NCBI GenBank assembly: GCA_004431415.1
Contig: QPMI01000482.1
Coordinates: forward strand, 310,001 to 374,000
DNA length: 64,000 nucleotides
Reading direction: 5' to 3'
Origin: Cyanophora paradoxa
Lineage: Eukaryota; Glaucocystophyceae; Cyanophorales; Cyanophoraceae
Shown: one piece after another, positions 32,103-44,245 of the stretch
How positions within the stretch are numbered: position 1 is the stretch's first letter
How the letters are laid out: every line of letters starts with the position of its first letter
Made by a program: the position numbers and the translations under genes
Notes under the pieces: generated by a model
The model's database searches: none
Told to the model about the DNA's origin: nothing
Seen by the model: only the letters and a program-made list of their open reading frames with translations

Positions 32103-32546
32103 AGGCTAGATGGCGGGCCGGGTTTTAATTATTTAATGCCCGACGGACATGCACGGTAATATTTAATGCACCGCGGTGCCACCGTGGCACCGCCTCAGTG
32201 ACTAACACTGACTACCGGTATAGTATCATAGCCGATTCATAGGTAGGCTAGCTATAGGCTGGCTAGCCTACTAGGCTACTGAGCCTACGGCTAGCTATAC
32301 TATGTTAGTAGCAGCGCCTAGTACTACTACTAGCCTACTAGTACCGTAGTAGTACGGTACTACGGTAGCAGCGCCTATACCGTAGGTCCGTAGCAGCAAA
32401 AGCTAGCCGCTGAGCGCTGCTACACACAAACGGTGACAAACCTGACTGCAGCTGAAAGTGAAAGCGCGCTCGCGCTCCCTCAGCCTCTTTTGTCGACGTC
32501 AGATCTGAAAGTTGCAACTGCAGCTGCAGCTGGGCGCTTATCGATT
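32103..32546. other. intergenic, CTAG/TAGTAC-rich simple sequence
   Basis: Words such as GGCTAGCCTACTAGGCTACT and AGTACTACTACTAGCCTACT run to about 32400, followed by ordinary sequence presumed to be the promoter and leader of the next gene. Nothing else was seen. Confidence 0.55.
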
Positions 32547-35500
32547 ATGGCGCGTTCGATGGGTCGCGATGGGGATCGCCCGCGGCCGGTCATGATCAGG
32601 AGGCCTCTCGCACTAGTGCCTAGGCCTGCGCTGCTACTCTGGCTTGCAGTGGCGGCGCTTGCCCTCATCCTCGCCTCGCACGCGGACGCCGCGTCGCCGG
32701 CGGCGGTCGGGAACGAGCTCCTGCGCCTCGACTGCGGCGCCCGCCTGCACCTCTTCCCCACCGGCTTCATGAACGCCAGCCTCGACCTCAGCCGCCTCCT
32801 CAAGGGCTCCGGCACCGCCGAGCTCTTCACAAGTGCGCCGCGCGCAATGGCAATCTCACGCTTAAGCGTATATGCATGTGCAAAGCTCGCGATTTCGAAC
32901 GAACGCGGTTGCGGTCGCGCAGAGAAGCTGAAGGACCGGTTCAAGTGCATGATGGATCGCGAGCAGGCCGGCTCCTCGTCCCAGCTCACGGATCCCGACT
33001 GGGTGACCGGCTGGAGCTTCGGGCCCCAGGCCCTCGTCAACATGCTCCGCACGACCGCCCGCAAGGGCTACGCCTGTGCGTCTACTTACAGATGTAATTA
33101 TACGTATATGCGCATGCAGCACTTCGAATTCCGAATTCGAATTCCGGCATTGAATTCACATTCGCGACAAATCGACCCGACGCTCGCGATGCGCGCGCGC
33201 ATGCGCAGTGCTGCCGGAGGCGGCGCGGAAGGCGATGCGGAAGACGTACAGGGGCCTTCCGTTCTTCTGGAACGCCTTCTACAACGCCGAGCCCCCAACG
33301 CAGGCCTGGCTCCCGGGTTCGTCGCGACCACTAGCTATAGTACTGTGCATGTCATCGATATCCTCCCATGGCCAATCGCGCACATGTCAGACACGTGCTC
33401 CGGCAACGGCCCCTGCTACATGACCATCAACGCCCGCGCCACTTTCGGGGCCGTTTTCAAGGTATACACACTCGAACAATAGGCCCCAGCCTCGTCCTTT
33501 CATTCAAATTTATTATTAATTATCGTCGAACGAATGCCAGGTCGCGTACGACTTTTGCCCGGCGACGAGCCTGCCCTTCGTCTCCGTCGGCTGCGAGGGC
33601 AGCGCCTGCGAGCGCTTCACCCGCCCCTGCTCGGTGCGTTGCGATTGTCGCGTGATTTTTCACATGCTGGCAATTTTTTCAATTGTCAATATCAATGATT
33701 GATATCGATTGCCACGAACAGACCGACGGGGACTGCCAGACGAGCGCATCGGACACGGGCGCGAAGTGCCTCAACCTCTTCGAGAGCCCATCGCAGAAGC
33801 AAGTCTTCACCTTCCTCAAGGTCCGCTACATTTGCGCTCCTCTGTGAATAACTCTCCGACTGCAGCTGTGGCTTCGAATTCGATGTTGACGCGTACGCGT
33901 CGCCACAGGGCCTGGGCATGTACGACGTGGAGGACAAGGAGGATCTGGTGGCAAACGTGATGCGCGACCTGCTCGACTACTACCGCTCCGTCCACGGGCT
34001 CGCCCCGGCGCCGTCCACGGATGCGAGCCCGCTTCTTTGTTGTTTGAATAATTCGAAATTTTACTTTTTGCATTCCCTGACTGACTTGTCCTCGGGGCCG
34101 GCCGCGGCTCCGCTCGTGATCTCTGCAGGCCGTCTCTTACAAGTTCTGCCTTGCCACTGCACGTACGTCCTTTGATTAATATTTGCACTATCTAAATTTT
34201 GCTGATGGTCGGCCCTGCATGTCGGATGTCCACGATTTTTCTAACTCACCGCGCAGCTCGACTTGGCATCACCGCAAGTGACAAAGCGGAGCTTCTGTAT
34301 TTGAATAACAAGCTCTTTTCCAACAATTTCACCATCCCTAAAACTGGCGGATTAACGGACTCGTGCGCCACGGCGCTCAGCGACTGCGGCGCCTCAAGCC
34401 CTCAAGCCAATGTTCTAATCTCTTTACTCAGCTTCGAGGCGATCTACCACTACGTGACGAAAGACATCATGGGCTGCGCCGCGGACGCGAACGGCCTCAC
34501 GACCTGCTTGCAGGTCTCGTCCTGGGACGGTCCGCACTCTCGTGCCCCGCGCTCGGCGGGGCCTAGGCCTGCTTCGATCTTCATGAAATTCAACGGAGTG
34601 TGCCCTTCGCAGGGAAGCTGGCGAGCGGGGAGTCGGTGGTCTCCGAGGCGCGCAAGCAGGGGCGGGACATCGCGTACTCGGGCATCCGCGTGGTGATGGA
34701 CAAGAAGGAGCCCGTCACCAAGCTCCTCGCCTTCGACTGCGAGGGCGAGCTCTCATTTCATATGTTGCCCGCCTGGCGCACTGCCGCTCACTTCACTGCC
34801 GCGCACAGGCGGCGTCCACGTCGGCCTCATGAACTTCGGCGTCTCGGCGCGCGTGCCCTTCGCCCGCCCCTTCGCCGCCTGGCTCGGCGAGTATGTCAAG
34901 GGCCTGCAGGCGAGCATCCGCGCGGGGGCCGTGCACGTGGAAGCGGTGTTCGGTAGTGACGCCGGGCGCAGAGGGCGCGCTACGCCGCGCGGTCGATCAG
35001 CTTGAGCGATGGCCAGCTCGTTTACTATCTGCCTTGGAGCGCAGGCTACCTCCTGTGCGTCTCAATGATGTTATTACCTTAAGCTTTGTCTGATTCCTAA
35101 CAGTCCAACGCAGGTCCACGTTCACAAACGCGCCAGGGAAGCCACCGCAGCCGGCCCTGACCAGCTACTACGCCAACGAGAACGTCACTCTCTTCGATGT
35201 GCGCGCTCAAAAATTGCGAGCGGCTTCAATTCAAGTCTCGTATTAGAACCTGACGATCGCGTGTTTCTTGTTCGCGCAGGTGAGAAGCACAGACTGCAGC
35301 CTGGAAACGATCGCGAGCAAGGGGTACTGCCTCGCTAGAATCGGTACTCCCCGTTTGTTTCACTTGTATTCAAATTAAACTCTTTTTCCGTCTGGCTACC
35401 CGCCCGCCCCTGCTCCGGGCCCTGTTGAGCGTCCGTTCTCACCCTGGCCTCCTGGGCGTCCCCCGCAGCCAAGTACTTCCCGAAGGACCTGAAGGTGGAG

Positions 35501-38500
35501 GCGGGGCTCGCCCAGTGCCACGGCGAGGCCGCCGGCCTCGCCGCCTTCGAGATCGGCGTCTCCGGTGCTCGCGCCCCAGCTGCCTGCAGCCCGCGCTCGC
35601 GCTTGAGCTCGCGATCGAGCTGACTCCGTCGTGCACGCATGCGCAGGAACCGGCGCGGAGCTCTTCACCATCCACCAGGTTCGCCGGGGACTCGGTTTCT
35701 GTCTAGCCACCCGACCCCCGCCCGCCTCACGGTGTCGATCGTGGCCGGCCCCCAGGGCTGCGACACGAGCGCGGCGTGCGGGGGCACGAGCGTGTGCGAG
35801 AACGTGGAGGCGCCCCTCGAGGAGTTCTTCGGCCTCCCCGTCGGCTTCATCAAGCTCTACGACCTCGTCTCCAACGCCTTCTGGGGGTGCGCTGCGGGTT
35901 GCCCCCGATCCTATTCTTCTCGTGACCGTTCGCAGGAACGGGCCGCTCCCCGCGCCGCAATTGGATACCATTCCGTTTGCTCTCAACCAAATCAAGATAG
36001 TTGATGGCCCGGCGTGCCTCGCGACTGCGAGTTGCAAAATGTGTGCTCGGGTTGCTTTATTGAATTCAATTCTATTGAATCTCTCGCTCTCTTCGATATC
36101 TTTAAAATTGTTATTAATATTTGATTTGCAGAACGGTGGATGTCGCCTGGAAATACCGGGTAGAAGACCATTACCAGCGCCTACCTGTCGATATGAGGAA
36201 TGTGGAAGTCAGATTGAAGGACAAGTCAGATAACGTAATACCCGTGACGGGAGTCCAGTGTGCCACCCGCAGGACGCAATATGGGTACACGTACAGGCAC
36301 TTGACACGCATCTCCGATTGCTTCGACGAATCGGGGACGCCCCGGAAGACGAATACTGCCGGCACGGATGAGTACGAGCTGATCGAGAAGACGCAAGACT
36401 CGTGGTCCATCCACGACACCTTGTATTCCGATTTTTACAAGTACTCCGAGGGAGCTTTTATTCCGCAATATAATTCCTCATTCTACGCATCTGATAGCGT
36501 TGAATTCGTGAGTGCCGTATTCGATTCCACATGAATCTCGTATTTCAAAACAATTTACTGATTGTATAAGCGCATGCACAGTCGCTGTACAACGAGACGA
36601 GCTCTCGTAGCTACTCTACTTCCAAGTACCGCGTCGATGTTGCTCGTATCGCAAAGGTACTTCTAAAATAAAATCGAAATTAAACCGGAACGTGAACGTG
36701 GAAGGTGCTGATCATGAGAGCGCGCCGGCAGGTGGAGCTGATTCTGAATACCGGCGCCACCCCCGCTTTGCTGGACTCCCGCACCCTCTCGGCGCCGCCG
36801 CCGCCGACGTCTGGCGTGCACTCCTGCGTTAGGAACTACAGGCGCGTGCGCGCGCGCGACGTCAAAGCGCCAGCTCTTTGCTCTAACAAAAGGCGCAGAA
36901 CGTCTTCCTTCAGCGGTGAATGGGTCGCCAGCGGGGGAGCTACCTCTGAAAAATGCTATCCAGTGTGAGCTCAAAGTTTTTAATTCTTTTAGATTGGATT
37001 GGATTCGTATATATACAGCGCTCCCAATTGCAATGCCCACTTCTGCTAGCGCTCACAATGGAGTCGATGTCCTGCAGGATTACATTGGAAGAGGCTTTCA
37101 AGCAAAAACTGCTCAATATTGTTGGGATGCGATCGACCTTTTTCAGACCGACACGCTCTTCATACGATTATTCGCACTATGTACGCATTCTTAATTTAAT
37201 TTATTTTCCGTACATGGGACTTTTCCTTAATTGAATTTATTTTCCTGCTCGCGTGCACGTGCACGTGCTTCGCAGACCGCAGATATCGCATATTCAGCTA
37301 ACGCACCGCATCCGTTGCTGATGAACACTCTAGTAAACGTGATGTTCGAAACGAAACCTATCCGCTTTTCGGAGACTTACGTCAACAAGACAACGCAATA
37401 CGGGGAGCTCTTTCAGGAGCAGTACGAGAGACAGCTCACGTATAACACTTTGACCGGATCGGGAGAGATACAGCCTGGGGGCATCTTCCGGATACCGGTG
37501 ACCTCGTCTTTCACGAGTGCTCTCGTGCATAACTGTTCGGGATGGAATCCCTGGGATTCAAATTCATGGCCACCCCCTCCGGGATGCGACGCCTTCTTCC
37601 CGTTGTACAAAACGGGCACGATCTACTTTTTCTTGTACGCTCATGATCATGGTCTTGTGCTCATGATGATCGTGAGCCTCGATCTAACAAAGCGCTCGTT
37701 TGTAGAGAGAACAAAGCCGAGGGCTGGAACAAGTCGACAGGGCTAATCGCGCCATTCTCCCTCCCCGACATCAGCGGGCCCCCCGAGGTGTATGAAGGAT
37801 GCAGGTGAGGTTTCATCAATTGTTAGCGAGTGCTATAGCTCCCGCTACGCTCCAGATGTCTTTAGATTTGTTCAATGGCACCGGCCGCCTACTTACAGTC
37901 TGCTGCAGTCTGCACCGTAGCTGGAATTCGAAGGATGGTCAGCTGGGTGAATGGAAGCTGGCCTGCCCCACCTGTGCCTCACCCGCTGGATACTGGCCGC
38001 CCGCTTTGTACAGCGGATCCGGATACTGGTCTTCAGGTCAAGGTGTTTCATATCCGGAACTGTTCAACCGAGTGCTCGTTCCGTCTGCATTCAACTCGAC
38101 GGCCTCCGGGTTTTGCACCGATGTCGCCGCATTCTGTGCGGACGGGACGTCGGCTCGGACGTACTACGCCGCCAACTGCGCCTCCATTCCAGACTCACGT
38201 TCCATAACTACGGAGAAGCTACCAAACGTTAAACAAACACAAACAGGGGTTCTACCGGGAGAAGTAAAAGGACCCGTGGTATCACAATCATGCTACTGCA
38301 CAAATGACCAATACTGGTCTGGTGGATGGTCCGGCGGTGTTCAGACGTCGACTTGCTATGTGACCTATTTCAGCTACGGAAGCCCTTCCACTTCGTGCAG
38401 CTCCGGAAGCGAATGTCGTTGCAGCAAGACCGCTGCGGACAGCTTGCTCAGCACCATCTCGCGCAACGCCGCCTTCAAAGCGGCCCCGGTGCTCGCCGAG

Positions 38501-41235
38501 GCGGTCAACGTCCCCGCCACGTACTTGGCGCGGCTGGTTCAGGCCATCTACACAAGGTGCGCGAGTACTTTCTGTAGCTCGTGCTGCGTGAACGTGCCGC
38601 CGCCGGATCTTTACTTACGCTTTTCGAATCCCTCGCGCGCGCATTCTCGTGGATGCAGTAACATAAGAGTGAGCACATCTAGTTCTACATTATATTATCG
38701 ATTTGGATCCGGATGCAGATAGATCTGACCGCAAGTTTGCACGTGCAGGTCTGGAACTGGTACTTCGAGCCGGCGCTGCACACCCACGCTGCCGTCAGAG
38801 GAAGCCGGAACATATCGGAGGACGCGACAGTCTTCCAGTTCGGGCCGGAGGTGCACGAGCTGCTCGAGGGGACGTGCCCCGCCACCGTCCCCGCCTCGTC
38901 CGCCGTCTTCTGGCGCGACCTCCTCAACATGCAGGCGAGCCGCGCGCTGTCCTGGCGCTAGAAAAGTCTCGCCTCATTTCCCGGCGCGCGTACGCGTGCA
39001 GGCGGACCGGGCGGGGCGGCCGAAGATGGCGGAGGCGAAGGCGAAGATCTGCCTCCCGATGCCGCTGGAGGAGATGGTCGTGGGCGAGGCGCCGCGCACC
39101 CCCGCCGGCCTCGTCCTCACCGAGGCGCGCCCCCTCCCTCCGGGGCCCTCCCCCTAGCCTCGAGGCGCGGCGGCTGCGGTTGCGGCTCACTGGGAGATGC
39201 GCACGCGCAGGCGTCGTCCCTCCCCGCCGGGAACCTCCTGATGAACGTCACCCTCGCCCTCAGCATCAGCAGGCGCGCCGCCGCTGCCGCTGCCCCGCAT
39301 GAGCTTAAGCACGGCTTGCGCTGCTTCGGATTCGCTGTGCTGATCGTTTCTCCCGCGCGCAGGGCGGAGTTCACGGCGGAGAAGCAGACGCAGTTCCTCA
39401 ACGCCATCGCGAGGCAGTTCAAGATCCCCCCGGGCCGCCTCCGCATCCTGTACATCGAGGCGCGCTCTTGCGCCTCTGCCACATGGATTCAGTGCCGACG
39501 TATTCGCGCAGGACGTGGCGCGCAGACGCAAGCTGCTCGCCGGCGGCATTGCCGTGACCGTCGAGGTCCAGAGCGCGCCGGGCTCCGACGCCGCTTCCGT
39601 AAGCTCGAGCTTCGAATTCAGCGTCGACCTAATCACAAATGATCATGAATAGTTGTGACACGCATATGCCGATCGACAGGTGACGAGCTCGATCCAATCG
39701 GCGGTGAACAGTGCCGCGTTGCGGCGCGAAGCGTTCACGTTCGGGGACGTGCCTGTCTCTGGAGGATTCGCTACCGTGCGTACACGTACCGTACCCCGCC
39801 CCTCCAGCTCCCATCAGACCTTCGCTTCATATTGACATAAATACAAGCATGCATGTTGATATCTGACGCGATCGAACGTTCCGCATGCGCGCAGGTCAAC
39901 GTCCCGGGGGCGGTTGGGGCCGTTCAGATGGGCGACGACTCCGTCAAGGACGCCCGTGAGCTCCACGTTTTAAACTCCCATCCCGGCTGGAGCCTTTTTC
40001 AATATTAATTCAATCACGGGTCGTGCGCAGAGTTGATCAAGAACCTCCCTGGAGTATCGTCGATTCTCGCGAACATCAACAGCACTTGCGCCGCCATAAC
40101 TTCCTGTGCCACCTGCACGGCTACAACTTGTGCGTATTCAGACAATTCAATTTTCTCATATTTGCAAAGCTATCGACGGTTGCAAATGAACTCACGCGCA
40201 AATTTAAACCTGTCCAGATCAGTGCGTGTGGTGCGCTGGAGCTTGCACATCGTCGGCGAGCTGCATCACATCCGCTGCTGTAATATCCGACAGCGGCTCG
40301 TGCTCGTTCGTCAGTGCGAAACCTCGCCTGGACCTGTCGCGCCAAATAGTTGTAACCGCGCCGCTAATCTCATGACCAGGCACATTCCGGCAAACGTTCA
40401 ACACGACCCAATCGCTGCCCGACGCGTTCTTCACGAACCAGACCGTCAAGGACGAGCTGGCAGTGTGGTTCGAGTCCATTCTCAGCGTTCAGAAAGGCGC
40501 AGTGCGGGTGCGTGCCATATCAATATTTCAACATGGCTTCCGGATCCGCTACCGCTACCGCAGTTGACTTTCGCGAACCCACCGCAGATTCTTTCACTTG
40601 AGCGAGGCTCCGTCATTGTGAACGGCCAGGTGATCAAAAAGATTCTTCCAATCTCGAAATTAGCTGCCTGTCTCGAACTCGCCAGTAACGCCCGGGCTCG
40701 CCGCGCGCGCGCGTGCAGGTCACGTCGGCGGAGTCGCAGGCGGCGGTCGACGGGCTGCGGGAGAAGCTGCGGCGGGCGCTGGGGACGACCACCGCGCCCC
40801 GCACCATCGGCGGCTTCACCTTCCTCCCCGCCTGCCCGGGCGCCGGCTGCTTGGACACCTCGGGATCGACGACGACGCCGACGTCGAGCGGCGACGGCAC
40901 GAACACGAACGCGATCATCGGCGGCGTCGTCGGCGGCGTCGGCGGCGCCTTCCTCATCGCCGTCATCGCCGGGCTGTGGTGCGAGCCCGCGCACGCGCGC
41001 TCGCCATCGACGCCTATTCGAGTGCCTGTTTGTGACCGAGCTCCCGCGGCCGTCGCGCAGTTACTGTCGCCGTCGGAGCAACCAGCGGAAGCGCACGGGC
41101 GCGGGCGGCGAGAAAGGAAAGCACGACATGGAGAGCAACGCGGCTGCGTCCGCGCCGGCGTATGGGGAGCCCTCGAAGGCTTACCCGCCGCCGCCGCCGG
41201 CGCCGGCCCCGCTCACGACGGACGTTCGTCTTTAA
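32547..41235 (+). CDS. large secreted / type I membrane protein of unknown function
   Basis: About 25-30 exons. ATG at 32547 starts a basic leader and a signal-peptide core (ALLLWLAVAALALILASHAD). Exons with clear frame continuity include ELFT joined to KKLKDRFKCMMDREQAG, then LLPEAARKAMRKTYRGLPFF, then CSGNGPCYMTINARATFGAV, then VAYDFCPATSLPFVSVGCEG, then TDGDCQTSASDTGAKCLNLF, then MYDVEDKEDLVANVMRDLLD, then VSYKFCLAT. A second Cys unit, GCDTSAACGGTSVCENVEAP, suggests duplication of the earlier TDGDCQ module. A long Cys/Ser-rich exon spans about 37800-38560. Near 39240-39650, a SEA-like pattern (FTAEKQTQFLNAIARQFKIP, RLRILYIE, RRKLLAGGIAVTVEV) is followed by VTSSIQSAVNSAALRREAF. The C-terminus has a membrane span, NAIIGGVVGGVGGAFLIAVI, then YCRRRSNQRKR and a Pro-rich tail ending TTDVRL (stop 41233-41235). 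A split into two genes near 36.6-37.2 kb cannot be excluded. Confidence 0.6.
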
Positions 41236-43479
41236 GAGAAGAGAATTCTTCGCGCTTGCAAATGCCGCCTCGTGTGCACCCGCAATTGCCATATATACTT
41301 TCCTCGCAATTGATTTCGCCGCCTCGCGATCGTCTGCACTCGCAGCTAGTGCCACGGTGTGGCTTCGAAATTCGATGATCATGATATCATAGTTCGGGAC
41401 TCATGATCAACAGCCGGCTTCCTTCCCCAAGTTCCGGAATTGGTGATGTGATTCGAATTCCGGTTCTCTTTCAAGATTTATTATGTAATATGTATCGTCT
41501 GGCTTTCCGAAGTTCAACGCGCGCCAGCTTTCGGTTTTGATTAGTAACTTAGTAAGTCGCGATCGGTTATACATAGTCGGCTTATAGTGCCTTTCCTTGT
41601 CATCAGAATTAATCTATCCTCTCAAAATTAATACTATGATAGACATGGCCTTGGTACCGGTTGAATATTTATCTCAAGATCACAGCGCTCCGAAAATGTA
41701 CAGCCCCCCCCCCCCCCCTCCCCTCCCCCCCACCCCCCCCATCCCCCCCATCCCGCCCCTCGTCCACCCGGGACCCCCTCCACCTGCCCGACCCCCCATC
41801 CCGCCCCTACGCCTCCCCTCCCCACTAGGCCTGCGCATGCGCAGCTCCATGCATGCGCACAGATTTCACAGCCTGGCAGCTTGCGCAGGGCCTTGGAGCG
41901 GCCGTAATTGTAAGCCTGACCCCCAGGCCTAGGTCTGCTCCCCCTGGCTGCCCCGGCCCCTTCCCTTCCACTGTAACCCCCCTCCCCCGCTCCCCCCACT
42001 CCCTCCCTCTCCCGTATACGTACGCGTCCCCCCCGGGCCCGGTGCCCCGGCCCCCTCCCTTCTCCCCGCCGCACCTCGCTCGCGACGGAGCAAGTCTAGG
42101 AAACAATCCGGGCCGGGGCTCGCGGTCCGACGGTTGTACATGTATGTCGCTATAGGCCTAGGCGTTGTACTTGTATCGCGTACGCGCGCGAGGCGCGCGA
42201 GGCGCGGGCCGGGTCCGGATCCTAATCCTAATTATATAAGTATAAAATTCGAAGCTTTGAGCCTAGGCCTGCGAGGCGACAGATCCGGACTAGGCCGAAT
42301 CGAAGAAGACGATCGCGAGCTCCGAGGCTCGAGCTCTAGATCTATAGATCTAATTCGAAGTGCGTGCATGCGCACTGCGCATGCGGCATTTAAATTTGCA
42401 TGCGCATTGCGGACGTACTGCGCATGCGCATGCGAGAGCGATCGATATCGCGATCGATATCGCGAGAGCGAACCGCGGCTCGCCCGAGCTAGAGGCGCGC
42501 GCGGCGCCGGCTCCGAGGCTCGCGAGTCGCGACGTCGACCCGCTTGGCCTTGGCCTGCCAGGCTGCGCATACACATGCGCCCGAGCTCGAGGCGGCGGCA
42601 GGACGATCGCGAAGCTGGTGAAGGCGGCGGCGGATCCCGGAGTCGCTGCGCATGCTAGCTACATATATAACGCTGCGCATCCTGCAGCTCGCTTTTTTTC
42701 ACAAAGCCCCACGGGGGCAGTACTATATATATTGGCAGTACGACTGGGAAAGGCTACACGGGGCGTAACCTGCAGCTGTTTAAGCTCACAGCGAGCCGCA
42801 ACAGTTCCGAGGGGGCCCCCCCAGGACCCCCCCGGGCCCCCCCCGGGCCCCGTAAGCTTCAGGCCCCCCCCGCCCCCCCCCGGGCTCAGCCCCGCCCAGC
42901 CCCGCCGCACTCCCCCGGCCCGCCCCCCAGCCCCCCCTCCGGGGATCCCCCCCTAACCGCTGTGATCCGCTTTCACAGCAGGGAACCGGTTGGGCCTTCC
43001 GTAGGCATCCGCAGGACCAAGACGCTGGTATCCGATGATCATGATCTCCCGCGCCAGGTCATTCGTTGCTAGTAGGGCTGGAACCCACCCAAACTGCCTT
43101 AAAGCTTCGACCAAGCGCCCCGGGAGGGGGGGGGGGGGGGGAGGGGGGAGGGGGGGCGCTAGTGGCCGCGGGGGGTTGGGGCATGAAGGGGGGGATCACG
43201 GGGGCCGGGGGGGGCTGCGGGTTGGGGGAGCCTTGAGGGTGGCTTGGGAGGGGGGGGGCTGGGGGGAGGGCTCACGATCGGGCATGGCCAGCTTGGGGGA
43301 GGCTGGGGGGGCAGGGGCCGCGCGCGTTGAGGGGGGGGGTACGTAGGGGGCCGGGCAGTGATAGCGTGTCGGGGCGAGCTCGAGCTAGGGGGGGGGGGGG
43401 GGGGGGAGCGAGGGGCAGGGCCGGCTGGAGGTCAGTAGTGGCTATAGCTATAGGAGGGCGCGAGTGACTGATCATGAGG

Positions 43480-43519
<40 letters not shown>

Positions 43520-43734
43520 TCGAGGCGCAGGGGAAATGACCCTTTGGCATTGACGGTGACTCAGTGTGAGCACAGCCGTGGAAAGTGAAATCAGAAAAGA
43601 GGAGGGTCGGAAAGGAAGAAAGTCTGTTGAAAAGGAAAGTTCTGAAAGGGCCTGGGGGCCCGGCCCGGGGTTAACGTTGTCCTGCACGAGGTCACTCGTG
43701 CGAACTACTGCCTCTCTGTCCAGGGCTAGGGCGC
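41236..43734. other. gene-free low-complexity region
   Basis: C-rich at 41700-41830 and 41935-42070 (long CCCCTCCC runs), palindromic six-base words at 42120-42500 (GCATGCGC, CGATATCG, GAGCTCTAGATCTATAGATC), C-rich again at 42810-42950 and G-rich at 43120-43520. No exon with convincing splice sites or motif was found on either strand. Confidence 0.6.
43388..43517. repeat. poly-G tracts of 19 and 35 nt
   Basis: G runs at 43388-43406 and 43483-43517 are uninterrupted. Shorter G runs at 43127-43155 and 43247-43256 lie just upstream. All are candidates for G-quadruplex formation and for sequencing error. Confidence 0.9.
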
Positions 43735-43845
43735 CTAGGCTGCCTGGTCGGCCTCGCGGGCGGCGAGGAAAGCGAGGGCGGCGGGGTCGCCCTGGGCGAG
43801 GAGGGCGGCGAACTTCGCGGCCGTCGCGGCGTTAACGTTGGCCAT
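43735..43845 (-). CDS. 36-codon Ala-rich ORF, doubtful
   Basis: ATG at 43845 reads MANVNAATAAKFAALLAQGD, then PAALAFLAAREADQAA and a stop. The codon choice (GCC, CTC, GAC) looks like local coding sequence, and the peptide would form amphipathic Ala/Leu helices. It is too short to identify and could be a terminal exon, a remnant or chance. No neighbouring exon was found. Confidence 0.25.
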   Translation of the reverse strand: MANVNAATAAKFAALLAQGDPAALAFLAAREADQAA

Positions 43846-44245
43846 ATATGCATGGCCGCCGCGTTGGCGGACTCCGGCGTGGCGGATCCTGCAGCTCGCT
43901 ATATATAGTTTTAGCGCGCGTGATATGCATGCATGATGATGCATATGAGCCATGGCCGCCGGCCGCGGGCCAGCTAGCGCTGCAGGCCGTACGCGTGCAC
44001 GTGCATGGCGCCGGCGCCGCCGGGCCGGCCGGCGCTGCAGCTGGGCCGCGGCGCAAGCGCTACGTTTAAATAGGTCTGCATGTTCATGCGCATGCTGAAT
44101 TGACGGTACTAGTGAAGCCGCTGAGCGCTAGCTATATTAATTGCTATAGTGCGTTAATTGAAGGCGCCGGCTAGCGCTGCCGCGAGGTTGAGGGGAGGCG
44201 GGGGCGAGCCCGTGCCGGGTACGTGTTTCAGGCAGGCCCAGCAAC
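43846..44245. other. intergenic upstream of the proteasome gene
   Basis: Rich in GCATGC, GGCGCCGGC and TATAGC words; GCATGATGATGCATATG near 43932. It should carry the PSMA7 promoter but no element could be assigned. Confidence 0.5.

Noticed and set aside
41597-42956. Pro-rich open frames in the 41.6-43.0 kb region
   Set aside because: They arise from C-rich simple sequence, occur in several frames and both strands, and have no conserved motif or plausible intron borders.
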